Shown: positions 1 through 8,289 of the stretch, piece after piece
How the letters are laid out: each line of letters opens with the position of its first letter
Numbering within the stretch: the first letter of the stretch is position 1
From: an uncultured Cohaesibacter sp.
Lineage (GTDB): Bacteria; Pseudomonadota; Alphaproteobacteria; Rhizobiales; Cohaesibacteraceae
Direction of reading: 5' to 3'
Length of the DNA: 64,000 bases
NCBI RefSeq assembly: GCF_963677725.1
Contig: NZ_OY782507.1
Span: forward strand, 2,170,001-2,234,000
Position numbers and translations under genes: made by a program
The notes under the pieces: generated by a model
Database searches by the model: none
The model's input: only the letters and a program-made list of their open reading frames with translations
Told to the model about the DNA's origin: nothing

Positions 1-73
1 CACCATCTTGGACAACAAGAATTGCCTTGCTGTTTGTTGTGCCTTCGTCAATGGCAAGGATAGCCCTGGTCAT
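1..73 (-). CDS. FGGY-family carbohydrate kinase, N-terminus only (cut by window edge)
   Basis: Only the first 24 codons lie in the window. They contain IDEGTTNSKAIL, the N-terminal phosphate-binding motif of FGGY sugar/polyol kinases (glycerol, xylulose and related kinases). A strong Shine-Dalgarno (TTAGGAGG) lies six bases before the ATG and overlaps the stop of the upstream transketolase gene, so the two are almost certainly co-transcribed. The substrate cannot be read from this fragment. Next to a split transketolase and a ribose-type importer, a ketose or branched ketose such as apulose is plausible, as inference only. Confidence 0.85.
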   Translation of the reverse strand, partial: MTRAILAIDEGTTNSKAILVVQDG

Positions 74-82
74 GATTTCCTC

Positions 83-1042
83 CTAAGCCTTGGACTGCAG
101 CAGCGTCTTGGCATGTTCAGCAATACCGTCTGGCGCCATACCAAATTCGTCCAGCAAAAAGTTGGCAGACCCGGTTGGAGGGAAGATACCGGGAAGCCCC
201 AGCCGTTTCATTGGCACAGGATGGCTTTCCACCACTACCTCGGCGACTGCACTGCCAAGCCCACCGAAGATGGTGTGTTCTTCGCACGTCAATATCGCCC
301 CGGTTTCCCTGGCTGCTTTTTGAATGGCTTCGACATCAATCGGACGTACGGTTGCCATGTTGAGAAGCCGCGCTGAAATCCCGTCCTTCTTTAGAAGATC
401 TACCGCCATCATTGCCCGATGGGTCAAAACCCCGTTGGTGATGATGGTCAAATCCGCACCATCCGCCAGCATATTGGCCTTGCCCAACTCGAATGTGTGA
501 CCGGCGGGGAGCAGGTCCGGCACGCCAACACGGCTAAGGCGCAAGAAGATCGGCCCTTGATATTGAACAGCAAAAGCGACCGCAGCGGCCGTCTCGATGG
601 AATCGCACGGAGCAACAATCGGCATGTTGGGGATCGCACGAAGCCAAGCAAAATCTTCTGTTGAATGGTGCGTTGGACCCAATTCGCCATAGGCCATACC
701 AGAGCTGATGCCAACGAGCTTCACATTGTTGTTCGAGTAAGCACAGTCCGCCTTGATCTGTTCGAGTGCCCGTCCGGTCAAAAAGCAGGCAGCCCCGCAC
801 ACAAATGGGATCTTGCCGCCATTTGCAAGGCCAGCCCCAACGCCCACCATATTTTGCTCGGCAATGCCAACATTGATGAGGCGTTCAGGAAACTTGTCGC
901 GAAAGCCATTGAGCTTCGAGGATCCGACCGAATCGTTGCAAACCGCGACGATGCTGTGATCCGTCTCGGCCATGGCTTCAAGGGTCTGGGTGAAGGCGTC
1001 ACGGCAATCGAAGAGTTTTGGTGCGGCATCTTGAACATTCAT
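83..1042 (-). CDS. Transketolase, C-terminal subunit (pyrimidine-binding plus C-terminal domain)
   Basis: The 319-residue protein covers the second half of a transketolase. It has the Pyr domain with INVGIAEQNMVGVGAG (around residues 56-71, including the glutamate that activates the thiamine diphosphate cofactor) and the Rossmann-like C-terminal domain from about residue 190. The N-terminal half is encoded by the preceding gene, whose TGA overlaps this ATG by four bases (ATGA), which implies translational coupling and a 1:1 complex. The reaction is transfer of a two-carbon ketol unit between sugar phosphates. The FGGY kinase start follows immediately. Split transketolases of this size occur in pentose and branched-sugar operons, including AptA/AptB for apulose 4-phosphate. 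I assign the enzyme class with confidence and the substrate only tentatively. Confidence 0.9.
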   Translation of the reverse strand: MNVQDAAPKLFDCRDAFTQTLEAMAETDHSIVAVCNDSVGSSKLNGFRDKFPERLINVGIAEQNMVGVGAGLANGGKIPFVCGAACFLTGRALEQIKADCAYSNNNVKLVGISSGMAYGELGPTHHSTEDFAWLRAIPNMPIVAPCDSIETAAAVAFAVQYQGPIFLRLSRVGVPDLLPAGHTFELGKANMLADGADLTIITNGVLTHRAMMAVDLLKKDGISARLLNMATVRPIDVEAIQKAARETGAILTCEEHTIFGGLGSAVAEVVVESHPVPMKRLGLPGIFPPTGSANFLLDEFGMAPDGIAEHAKTLLQSKA

Positions 1043-1860
1043 AGTGCGGCCTCCTTCAGCTCGGCCATGGCTTGTTCATATTGTTCGGCGCTTGGTACTT
1101 TGTGATGCCAAGCGACATTGTCCGACATGAATGAAACGCCGTGGCCCTTATTTGTATGGGCAATGATGCATTTGGGACGATCCGGGTCGTGTGCTTCGGG
1201 AGCCAGGCTTGCACATATTTCGTCCATATTGTTACCGTCGATCTCCTCGACCTGCCAACCAAATGCTTTGAGCTTTGGAGGGAAAGGGGCGAGGTCGTTG
1301 GTGTCAGCCAACAAGGCCCCTTGCTGTAACCGATTGTGGTCGATGATGAGGGTCAAATTGTTCAACTTGAACTGGGCCGCGGCCATGATCGCCTCCCAGT
1401 TGCTGCCCTCCTGCATCTCGCCATCCCCGGTGATCACATACGTGCGCCAGTCCTCTTTGCTCAGTTTGGCTGCCTTGGCCATGCCAACCGCAACGGGAAG
1501 ACCGTGACCAAGAGGCCCGGTGTTGGTTTCCACCCCGGGAACCTTGTTCCGATTGGGATGACCGTTCAGTCTTGAATAAGGTTTGAGGAAGGTTGCGATC
1601 TCTTCCTTGGGCAGAAAGCCCCTTTGGGCCAAAGTGACATAGAGCGCACAAGCCGCATGACCTTTGGAGAGGATAAAGCGGTCGCGGGTGGGATCCTGAG
1701 GATCGTTGGGATTCACATTCAGAATGTGAAAATACAGTGCCGTCAACAGATCGATCACTGACAATTCACCTCCGATATGGCCTGCTCCAGCTTCATAAAC
1801 GGCCTCAAGATCGCGTCGGCGAATTTGGTTTGCTGTTCTGCGAAGTTCTGTAATGTCCAT
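1039..1860 (-). CDS. Transketolase, N-terminal (thiamine-diphosphate-binding) subunit
   Basis: This 273-residue protein is the N-terminal half of a transketolase. The thiamine diphosphate/Mg motif starts at GDGEMQEGSNWEA (about residues 145-157) and continues to the DHN segment about 20 residues later. GHAACALY and the TGPLGHG loop are also typical of the family. It is the first gene of the leftward operon (this gene, C-terminal subunit, FGGY kinase) and is divergent from the sugar ABC transporter genes. The 185-bp divergent region presumably holds both promoters. Its length matches split transketolases, so it is a natural subunit and not a truncation. Confidence 0.92.
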   Translation of the reverse strand: MDITELRRTANQIRRRDLEAVYEAGAGHIGGELSVIDLLTALYFHILNVNPNDPQDPTRDRFILSKGHAACALYVTLAQRGFLPKEEIATFLKPYSRLNGHPNRNKVPGVETNTGPLGHGLPVAVGMAKAAKLSKEDWRTYVITGDGEMQEGSNWEAIMAAAQFKLNNLTLIIDHNRLQQGALLADTNDLAPFPPKLKAFGWQVEEIDGNNMDEICASLAPEAHDPDRPKCIIAHTNKGHGVSFMSDNVAWHHKVPSAEQYEQAMAELKEAAL

Positions 1861-2045
1861 ATACCAAGTCCTTGAATAAATATTCTGACATAAATTAACA
1901 TACTATTTTGTGCGTCTGTCAAGTGAAAATATATGTCATAAGGACAAGTATGGCGGCTATGTCGAATTTCATTTGACATTATTTCTACTCTGAGATACAA
2001 AATTAAAAATCATCAGTGCATATTTATGCAACTTAGGAGGAGTTG
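1861..2045. promoter_or_regulatory. Divergent control region with candidate inverted-repeat operator
   Basis: This is an AT-rich spacer between the leftward transketolase/kinase operon and the rightward ABC/SDR operon. It contains an inverted repeat, ATGTC at 1959-1963 and GACAT at 1975-1979, separated by 11 bases. TTAGGAGG at 2033-2040 is the Shine-Dalgarno of the permease gene. No regulator gene for this locus is visible in the window, so it may lie left of position 1. Operator function is inferred from symmetry and placement only. Confidence 0.35.
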
Positions 2046-3026
2046 ATGACCGAAATCGCAAGCGGCGACACCCCCGCCAAATCCATTATCAGCTCATTTT
2101 CGTTTCGTGGCGCCACTGGTCCCCTGATTGGCTTGCTGCTCCTTTGTCTATTTTTGAGCTTTGCGACGGATTCCTTTTTTGCAACGCGGAATTTTTTGAA
2201 TATTCTCGATCAGATCACCGTGCTCGGGATCATGGCCGTTGGCATGACTTTCGTCATTCTGATCGGCGGCATCGACCTTTCTGTCGGTTCGGTGCTGGCA
2301 CTTTCGATGATGGTGCTGGGCTATCTGAATGTTCAGGCTGAATATTCCATGGCAATTGCCATTACCGGAGCGCTGGCGGCATCGGCCGTAACGGGCGCTT
2401 CTGCGGGCTTGCTCATTACCGCCTTCCGGGTGCCGCCCTTCATCGCCACACTGGCCATGATGTCGATTGCGCGCGGCCTTGCAAACATGATTACAAATGG
2501 TTCGCAGATCATCGGTTTTCCCGCCTGGTTCAACATGGGTGCGATCATTCGATATGGCGGCTTTCTGACCATGACCGTCGCAGTGATGCTGGTGGTGTTC
2601 GTAGTCGCCATGATTTTCCAGCGTTATCGCACGGGCGGGCGGACCCTTTATGCCATCGGCGGCAATCCTGAAGTCGCGCGTCTCGCCGGGATCAACGTCA
2701 ATCTTACCACCGTTCTGGTCTATACCGCCTGCGCCACTCTTTCGGGGCTTGCGGGGGTGTTGCTGGCAGCCCGTCTTGACTCGGTTCAGCCGAGCTCGGG
2801 CATTGCCTATGAGCTTGATGCCATTGCGGCAGTCGTCATCGGGGGCACCAGCCTTTCGGGTGGCACTGGCGGCGTTGGCGGCACGATCATCGGGGTTCTT
2901 ATCATCGGGGTGTTGAGAAACGGTCTGAACCTGCTGGGGGTATCGCCTTTCCTGCAAGCGGTCATCATCGGCACCGTCATCGTGCTCGCCGTTGCTGCAG
3001 AAACCATCAAGCAGAGACGGAAATGA
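2046..3026 (+). CDS. Sugar ABC transporter permease (RbsC/AraH family)
   Basis: A 326-residue integral membrane protein. It carries the BPD_transp_2 signature GGIDLSVGSVLAL (about residues 77-89) and the C-terminal VVIGGTSLSGGTGG motif of ribose/galactose-type permeases. About eight to ten hydrophobic segments are visible. It forms the channel of a CUT2-type sugar importer with the binding protein and dual ATPase downstream. I chose the ATG at 2046 rather than the TTG at 2043 because the Shine-Dalgarno (TTAGGAGG) is correctly spaced for it. The gene order permease, binding protein, ATPase, dehydrogenase is consistent with one operon. Confidence 0.9.
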   Translation: MTEIASGDTPAKSIISSFSFRGATGPLIGLLLLCLFLSFATDSFFATRNFLNILDQITVLGIMAVGMTFVILIGGIDLSVGSVLALSMMVLGYLNVQAEYSMAIAITGALAASAVTGASAGLLITAFRVPPFIATLAMMSIARGLANMITNGSQIIGFPAWFNMGAIIRYGGFLTMTVAVMLVVFVVAMIFQRYRTGGRTLYAIGGNPEVARLAGINVNLTTVLVYTACATLSGLAGVLLAARLDSVQPSSGIAYELDAIAAVVIGGTSLSGGTGGVGGTIIGVLIIGVLRNGLNLLGVSPFLQAVIIGTVIVLAVAAETIKQRRK

Positions 3027-3133
3027 ATTCTCGGGGAATGGGCAAGACCATCCCCCGCGTCTTAGGCCCGCATTATCGGGCATGTGCGGATCGGTTAGGA
3101 GAACGATCCTATTTCTTCAAGGAGGAGAACTAC

Positions 3134-4075
3134 ATGACTATCTTCAAGAAAACACTATTGGCTACCGCAGCAGCCTGTCTGGCTTTGGCACCTCTTGGCG
3201 CTTCAGCAGAGGGCGTGAAGAAAATCGGCCTCGCCGTTCCAAACCTTCAGGCTGACTTTTTCAACCAGATCAAGCTTGGTGTCGAGGGTTATGCCGACAA
3301 GCTGGGCATCGAAGTCATCGTGGCCGATGCCAAGAATGACACGGCAACTCAGGTCAACCAGGTGCAGGACTTCATGACCCAGGGCATTGATGCCTTCATC
3401 TATATCCCTGCAGGAGCTGCCGCTGCCGCTGTGCCAACCCGCCTTGCCCGTGCCGAAGGCATTCCAGTCATCAATGTGGACCGTGAACCCGATGGCGCAC
3501 CGGGCGACACCTTCATCGCCGGTGAGAGCATCGAGTCCGCCTATGAAGTCTGCAACCACATCATCGGTCTTGCCGGTGGCAAAGGCAAGATGGTCATCAT
3601 CCACGGTCAGAAAGGCACCACCCCTGAAGTGCTTCGCTATGAAGGTTGCAAGCGCGCCATTGACGAAAATCCCGGCGTTGAACTTGTTGCACAACAATGG
3701 AGCCAGATGTGGTCTCCGGATGAAGGTTTCTCGATTGCCCAAAACATGCTGCAGGCCCATCCTGATGTAACAATCATCTTTGGTCAGGCTGACGGCCTTG
3801 CCATGGGTGCAGCAAAGGCTGTGGATGTTGCCGGTCTTTCCGACAAAGTCATCATTGGTGGCTATGACGGCGACGTTGCTGCCCTTGAATATCTGGCCAA
3901 ATGCGAAGGTCCGTTCAAGGTCACCGCAACCCAGAGCACGCAGGCCATGGGCGTTTTGGCTGTCAATTCCGCCATTGCGAAATCCTATGGTGCCTCCATC
4001 CCTGCACGTCAGATCCCCAATGCGGTTCTCACCACCTGTGACAACGCCCCGGATTTCGTAAAGAACCATCCGTAA
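3134..4075 (+). CDS. Periplasmic sugar-binding protein of CUT2 ABC transporter (Peripla_BP_4)
   Basis: A 313-residue binding protein with an N-terminal signal peptide: a charged start (MTIFKK), a hydrophobic core and a cleavage site near LGASA-EG at residue 24. The body matches the ribose-binding family, for example KIGLAVPNLQADFFNQI at the start, DAFIYIPAGAAAAA, and VIIGGYDGD near residue 240. It captures the sugar in the periplasm and delivers it to the permease. The start at 3134 has AAGGAGGAG just upstream; the open frame extends to 3023 but the extension has no signal character. The ligand cannot be deduced from sequence alone. Confidence 0.9.
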   Translation: MTIFKKTLLATAAACLALAPLGASAEGVKKIGLAVPNLQADFFNQIKLGVEGYADKLGIEVIVADAKNDTATQVNQVQDFMTQGIDAFIYIPAGAAAAAVPTRLARAEGIPVINVDREPDGAPGDTFIAGESIESAYEVCNHIIGLAGGKGKMVIIHGQKGTTPEVLRYEGCKRAIDENPGVELVAQQWSQMWSPDEGFSIAQNMLQAHPDVTIIFGQADGLAMGAAKAVDVAGLSDKVIIGGYDGDVAALEYLAKCEGPFKVTATQSTQAMGVLAVNSAIAKSYGASIPARQIPNAVLTTCDNAPDFVKNHP

Positions 4076-4113
4076 GATCAAATGCCAGCGTTTTTGTGCA
4101 CGAGGACAAATCC

Positions 4114-5607
4114 ATGACTTCGACCCAACAAAATCCAATCCTGTCCCTTAAGGACATTCGCAAATCCTACGGTCCAACGGAGGTTTTGCATGGGATCGAT
4201 CTTGATATTTGTGCGGGAGAGGTCGTGGCCTTGCTTGGTGAGAATGGCGCTGGCAAATCCACTGTATCGAATGTCATTTCCGGGACGGTCAGTGCGACGT
4301 CCGGAGAAATGAAATGGATGGGCAGGCCCTATGCGCCTACCCATCCCAAAGAAGCAATCAATGCGGGCGTCGGGATGATCCATCAGGAACTGATGCTGCT
4401 CCCTCACCTGACGATCGCCGAGAATATATTTGTTGGTCGCTATCCCAAGACAGCGGGTTGGGTCAATCGCAAAGAGATGGAAGAACGCGCGCAACAAGGG
4501 TTGGAGCGCCTTGGGCTTGATATCTCCCCCACACGCATCGTCGAAGGCTTGTCGACGGCCAATCAGCAGCTGATTGAAATTGCCAAGGCCTTGACGCTCA
4601 ATGCGAAACTGCTCATTCTCGATGAGCCGACTGCGGCTTTGGGCACGGAAGAAACCAAGCTGCTATTTGAACAGATCCGTCGCTTGCGCGATGAAGGGGT
4701 CGGGATCATCTATATCTCCCACCGTCTGGAAGAGATCAAGCAAATCGCAGACCGCATCATCGTCATGCGGGACGGCGCCAAGGTGCGTGAATTTGACACC
4801 GCAGACCTGCCGGTGCGCACTATTGTTGAAGCCATGGTCGGGCGCCCCATGGGCAAGATGTTTCCCCCCATGCCTCAACCTTCTGAAGATATCGTGCTGA
4901 AGGTGGAGAACTTTACCTCATCGAAAAATGCATTCCGCGACATCAACTTTGAGGTCAGGAAGGGCGAGATTTTTGGTATCGCCGGCCTTGTCGGTGCGGG
5001 TCGTACCGATCTGGTGCGCGCCATTGCAGGCGCAGATTCCGTCAGCCACGGGACAGTCTCCATTGAGGAGAAAACCGTTGATACAAGCTCTCCGCAGACC
5101 ACGATCAAGAATGGCATTGTGCTTGTGCCCGAAGACAGAAAACTTCAGGGCATCATTCTCGGTCACGCGATCGAAGAAAATATCGCCTATAGCAACCTCG
5201 ATTCCGTTTCCCGGGCCGGTTGGGTCAGTTCCGGGCAGGTGAAAAGCTTTGCCGATGAGAATATTCGTCGCTTTGGCGTCAAAGGTCATGGCAAACAGAA
5301 TGTGGACGAGATGTCAGGCGGCAATCAACAGAAGGTGGTGTTGGCCAAGTGGCTTGCAAGAAGCCCGCGTGTTGTGCTGCTGGATGAACCCACGCGCGGC
5401 ATTGATGTGGGGGCACGTGCTTCCATCTATGAAATTATTCACGGACTCGCCGCTCATGGCGTTGCAGTTGTGGTCGTCAGCTCTGACCTGGAGGAAGTGC
5501 TGGGCATTTCCAATCGGATCATGGTGATGGCTGCTGGCAGGCAGGCAGGCATTCTCGACCATGCCAATGCCAATGATGTGACGATCATGGAGCTGGCAAC
5601 CAGCTAA
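4114..5607 (+). CDS. Sugar ABC transporter dual ATP-binding protein (RbsA-like)
   Basis: A 497-residue protein with two fused ATPase domains, as in RbsA/MglA. The first has an intact Walker A (GENGAGKST, about residue 45) and Walker B (LLILDEPTAAL). The second has the degenerate Walker A typical of this family (GLVGAGRTDL), the signature MSGGNQQKVVLAK, and LLDEPTRGIDVG. It energises sugar uptake together with the two preceding genes. The ATG at 4114, preceded by GAGGA, is preferred over the GTG at 4096. The next gene, a dehydrogenase, follows within 40 bp, so the operon continues. Confidence 0.92.
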   Translation: MTSTQQNPILSLKDIRKSYGPTEVLHGIDLDICAGEVVALLGENGAGKSTVSNVISGTVSATSGEMKWMGRPYAPTHPKEAINAGVGMIHQELMLLPHLTIAENIFVGRYPKTAGWVNRKEMEERAQQGLERLGLDISPTRIVEGLSTANQQLIEIAKALTLNAKLLILDEPTAALGTEETKLLFEQIRRLRDEGVGIIYISHRLEEIKQIADRIIVMRDGAKVREFDTADLPVRTIVEAMVGRPMGKMFPPMPQPSEDIVLKVENFTSSKNAFRDINFEVRKGEIFGIAGLVGAGRTDLVRAIAGADSVSHGTVSIEEKTVDTSSPQTTIKNGIVLVPEDRKLQGIILGHAIEENIAYSNLDSVSRAGWVSSGQVKSFADENIRRFGVKGHGKQNVDEMSGGNQQKVVLAKWLARSPRVVLLDEPTRGIDVGARASIYEIIHGLAAHGVAVVVVSSDLEEVLGISNRIMVMAAGRQAGILDHANANDVTIMELATS

Positions 5608-5646
5608 GAAGCCTTTGGCTTGCAAGACATATGGAGGGATACCCTG

Positions 5647-6435
5647 ATGCTCGATTTAACTCTCAACGCACCAAAGCTGTTCGACCTTTCGGGTCGCGTC
5701 GCGTTCGTCACCGGTGCGGGCAGCGGCATCGGACAGCGGATCGCAATCGGGCTTGCACAATGCGGCGCGGATGTTGCCTGCCTGGACCGACGCGAAGATG
5801 ACGGTCTGATGCAAACCGCTGATGCGATTTCGGCCGCCGGTCGTAAAGCTCTGACAATCACTGCAGATGTGACGCAAAAGGACTCGTTGGTTGACGCTGT
5901 GGCGCGGGCCGAAGCCACACTGGGCAATCTGGGAATTGCGGTCAACGCGGCAGGCATTGCCAATGCCAATCCGTGCGAAGAGATGGAAGAGCAACAATAT
6001 CAGACCCTTATGGACATCAACATGAAGGGCGTTTTTCTTTCCTGTCAGGCCGAAGGCAACGCGATGCTCAAGCATGGCAAGGGCTCAATCATCAATATCG
6101 CGTCCATGTCAGGTGTGATCGTCAACCGTGGTCTGATGCAAGTGCATTACAATGCATCCAAGGCGGGGGTCATTCACATGTCCAAAAGCATGGCCATGGA
6201 GTGGGTCGCAGGCGGCATTCGGGTCAACTCCATCAGCCCGGGCTATACTGCAACACCAATGAATACCAGACCTGAAATGGTGCACCAAACCAAGGAATTT
6301 GAAAGCCAGACCCCCATGCAACGCATGGCAAATGTAGATGAGATGGTCGGACCTGCGATCTTTCTGGCGAGTGACGCTTCATCCTATTGCACAGGGGTCG
6401 ACCTGCTGGTGGATGGCGGCTTTTGTTGCTGGTAA
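5647..6435 (+). CDS. SDR-family NAD(P)-dependent oxidoreductase of the sugar operon
   Basis: A 262-residue classical short-chain dehydrogenase. It has the cofactor motif TGAGSGIGQ (about residues 23-31), the NAAG motif, catalytic serine in NIASMSG, and YNASKAG supplying the catalytic Tyr and Lys. The C-terminal LVDGGFCCW is typical of the family end. It follows the sugar importer in the same direction with its own Shine-Dalgarno (GGAGG) and precedes a strong terminator, so it is the last gene of the operon. It probably oxidises or reduces the imported sugar, polyol or sugar acid; the exact substrate is unknown. The ATG at 5647 gives the normal family length. Confidence 0.88.
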   Translation: MLDLTLNAPKLFDLSGRVAFVTGAGSGIGQRIAIGLAQCGADVACLDRREDDGLMQTADAISAAGRKALTITADVTQKDSLVDAVARAEATLGNLGIAVNAAGIANANPCEEMEEQQYQTLMDINMKGVFLSCQAEGNAMLKHGKGSIINIASMSGVIVNRGLMQVHYNASKAGVIHMSKSMAMEWVAGGIRVNSISPGYTATPMNTRPEMVHQTKEFESQTPMQRMANVDEMVGPAIFLASDASSYCTGVDLLVDGGFCCW

Positions 6436-6519
6436 TCAGACTATACTGATTTTGGCCTGCATCAGGGTGATCTCAGTTCATTTTGTCCCAAGGCATCGTT
6501 CCTCGTGACGATTCCGACT

Positions 6520-6552
6520 GAATGCCCGCATGGCTTTGCGGGCATTCTTTTT
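6520..6552 (+). terminator. Rho-independent terminator of the sugar transport/SDR operon
   Basis: An 11-bp perfect stem (GAATGCCCGCA paired with TGCGGGCATTC), a six-base loop and a T-run form a classic intrinsic terminator 85 bp after the SDR stop codon. Confidence 0.9.
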
Positions 6553-6712
6553 TATGACCCAACAAGCCCTCAAAACCGCTTCAAAACGCGCGTAAGGCCG
6601 AAGGTGACGGATGCTACAAGGCGCACTGGTTACGACTAAGCGCCTTGCAGGTAATTTTTGAAATGTAGGGCCAGCTTTCACCGACAGCGCATATTATACC
6701 GTCTGTTTTGGC

Positions 6713-7354
6713 TTAATCGATTGTTGTCACGAGGGTATCGAGAGATTTGCGTACCTTGGCCATTGGCAACAGCCAATCACCGGCCGCATCACGATACCCC
6801 AAGGGCAACAGAATAACAGATCGAAGCCCACGTTCCCGTAGACCCAGGATCTCATCGACCGCATCTGGTGAGAACCCTTCCATCGGCGTGCTATCGACTT
6901 CCTGTTCTGCGGCTGCGACCAAAGCAACGCCCAGAGCGATGTAGGCTTGGCGCGCGGCATGGTCAAAGTTCACCGCCTCGTCGCGAGGGAGATAGTTAGC
7001 CTTCAGGTTGTCATAATAGCCGCGCAACAAGGGCAGATCGCCTCTGGCTTCGACGTTCAAATCAACGACTTCGTCAATACGTTCGGCAGTGTAGTTGTCC
7101 CAAGCAGCGAACACCAGAAGATGCGATCCATCCTTGATTTGGGCCTGATCACCGGCGGCCGCGCTGATCTGTGTGCGCAGATCGGGGTTTGTCACCACGA
7201 TCAACTCGAAAGGCTGCGTGCCGCTGGATGTGGGGGTCAAGCGAACCGCTTCGACAATGGCATCGACCTTTTCTTGCGGTACGGACTTTGCTGCGTCCAT
7301 TTTCTTGGTCGCGTACCGCCAGTTCAGGAGGTCGTGCAGCGTCTTCTTAGTCAT
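6713..7354 (-). CDS. Nitroreductase-family NAD(P)H-dependent oxidoreductase
   Basis: A 213-residue protein of the FMN-dependent nitroreductase family (NfsB/YodC type). It has the early RYATKKMD arginine-rich FMN-binding segment, PTSSGTQPFELIVV near residue 36, and GVALVAAAEQEVDSTPMEGF in the middle. It ends with the LPLGYRD segment seen in this family. Such enzymes reduce quinones, nitroaromatics or electrophiles in the cytosol. It is divergent from an HxlR regulator 125 bp away, an arrangement common for electrophile-responsive reductases, so repression and induction by that regulator is likely. Confidence 0.9.
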   Translation of the reverse strand: MTKKTLHDLLNWRYATKKMDAAKSVPQEKVDAIVEAVRLTPTSSGTQPFELIVVTNPDLRTQISAAAGDQAQIKDGSHLLVFAAWDNYTAERIDEVVDLNVEARGDLPLLRGYYDNLKANYLPRDEAVNFDHAARQAYIALGVALVAAAEQEVDSTPMEGFSPDAVDEILGLRERGLRSVILLPLGYRDAAGDWLLPMAKVRKSLDTLVTTID

Positions 7355-7479
7355 CTTGGAGTTTCCCTTGTCAGCACTCGAAGTGGGTAGTATATATTTG
7401 TGACTGACGATTTATCAGGAACCAAATATTGCTGCAAGGGGGCACATTCTTGAGCCTTGGTAACAAAGAGGGAACCGAC

Positions 7480-7851
7480 ATGCTGGAAAGCCAACAATGC
7501 CCTGATTGCAAGCGTATCAATGAGGTTCTGTCACGCGTGGGCGACCGATGGAGCGTTCTGGTTGTGATTACGCTGGCCCAACACGGAACACTCCGCTTCA
7601 ATGAACTCAAGCGCCATCTCAGCATTTCCCAACGCATGTTGAGCCTTACGCTGAAACAGTTGGAGAGGGACGGTCTTGTAAACCGGACATACCATCCGAC
7701 AATCCCGCCAAAGGTTGAATATAACCTCACCGAACTGGGGCAATCTTTTCGTGCGCCCGTAAGGGCATTGGGCCATTGGGCGCTTGAAAATCTCATCAAG
7801 ATTGACGCAGCACGCGAAGCTTACGATGCGGGTCAAAGCAAACAGCCGTAG
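7480..7851 (+). CDS. HxlR-family winged-helix transcriptional regulator with N-terminal CPDC motif
   Basis: A 123-residue winged-helix protein. VGDRWSVLVVITL followed by RFNELKRHLSISQRMLS (recognition helix) and the wing segment YNLTELG are characteristic of HxlR/YodB/QorR repressors. Cys7 and Cys10 form a CPDC motif at the N-terminus, where thiol-sensing members of the family carry their redox cysteine. The start at 7480 is favoured by GAGGGA six bases upstream and by family length, although the frame is open to 7429. It is divergent from the nitroreductase and probably controls it and itself. A strong terminator follows. Confidence 0.88.
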   Translation: MLESQQCPDCKRINEVLSRVGDRWSVLVVITLAQHGTLRFNELKRHLSISQRMLSLTLKQLERDGLVNRTYHPTIPPKVEYNLTELGQSFRAPVRALGHWALENLIKIDAAREAYDAGQSKQP

Positions 7852-7882
7852 AAACGGCGGCCCATTGTTATGCATACAAAAT

Positions 7883-7905
7883 AGCCCGCTTAAAGCGGGC
7901 TTTTT
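7883..7905 (+). terminator. Intrinsic terminator after the HxlR gene
   Basis: A stem AGCCCGCT/AGCGGGCT with a three-base loop, followed by five T residues, begins 31 bp after the HxlR stop codon. Confidence 0.85.
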
Positions 7906-8031
7906 AGCGAATGGCTCGCGCAATGAAAAGTCGATCCGTGCAAAGTGAAAAGGCGCGCCACACGCACCCGATCGGCACAATAGCCGTGCGTTTTTCTCAA
8001 CTGGTAAAGCTATGGGAGAGATAGAGAGAAA

Positions 8032-8108
8032 TGGCGCGCTGGGGAGGATTCGAACCCCCGACCCCCAGATTCGTAGTCTGGTGCTCTATCCAACTGAGCT
8101 ACCAGCGC
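8032..8108 (-). tRNA. tRNA-Arg (anticodon ACG)
   Basis: On the minus strand a 77-nt cloverleaf is visible. The 7-bp acceptor stem is GCGCTGG with CCAGCGC, the discriminator is G, and CCA is encoded. The D arm contains AGCTCAGTTGGATAGAGC. The anticodon stem CCAGA/TCTGG encloses loop CTACGAA (anticodon ACG, at 8072-8074). The T arm contains GGTTCGAATCC. ACG is normally deaminated to ICG and reads CGU/CGC/CGA. No integrase or direct repeat is seen beside it. Confidence 0.97.
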
Positions 8109-8289
8109 AACCGTCTGCCGTGGAATATTGCCCGGCAAGTGAGGCTGTTGTCTAAAGGACATTGGTCGCTATGGCAAGGGCGATTTGCGCTTTTCTTGCA
8201 CTTTTTTAACAGCGATCAAATTGCCTGTGCAAAGGCTGGCGGAGTGCTGGCCAGCCACGCGCGAGGTGAATGGCGGAAACTGGCCGAAT

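Noticed and set aside
2148-3083. Long minus-strand frame opposite the sugar permease
   Set aside because: It is antisense to a clear RbsC-type permease and has no recognisable domain.
3203-4138. Long minus-strand frame opposite the sugar-binding protein
   Set aside because: It mirrors a well-supported binding protein gene; no ribosome site or family match.
8032-8108. tRNA-Arg as an integration site of a genomic island
   Set aside because: No integrase, direct repeat of the tRNA end or foreign gene block is seen on either side.
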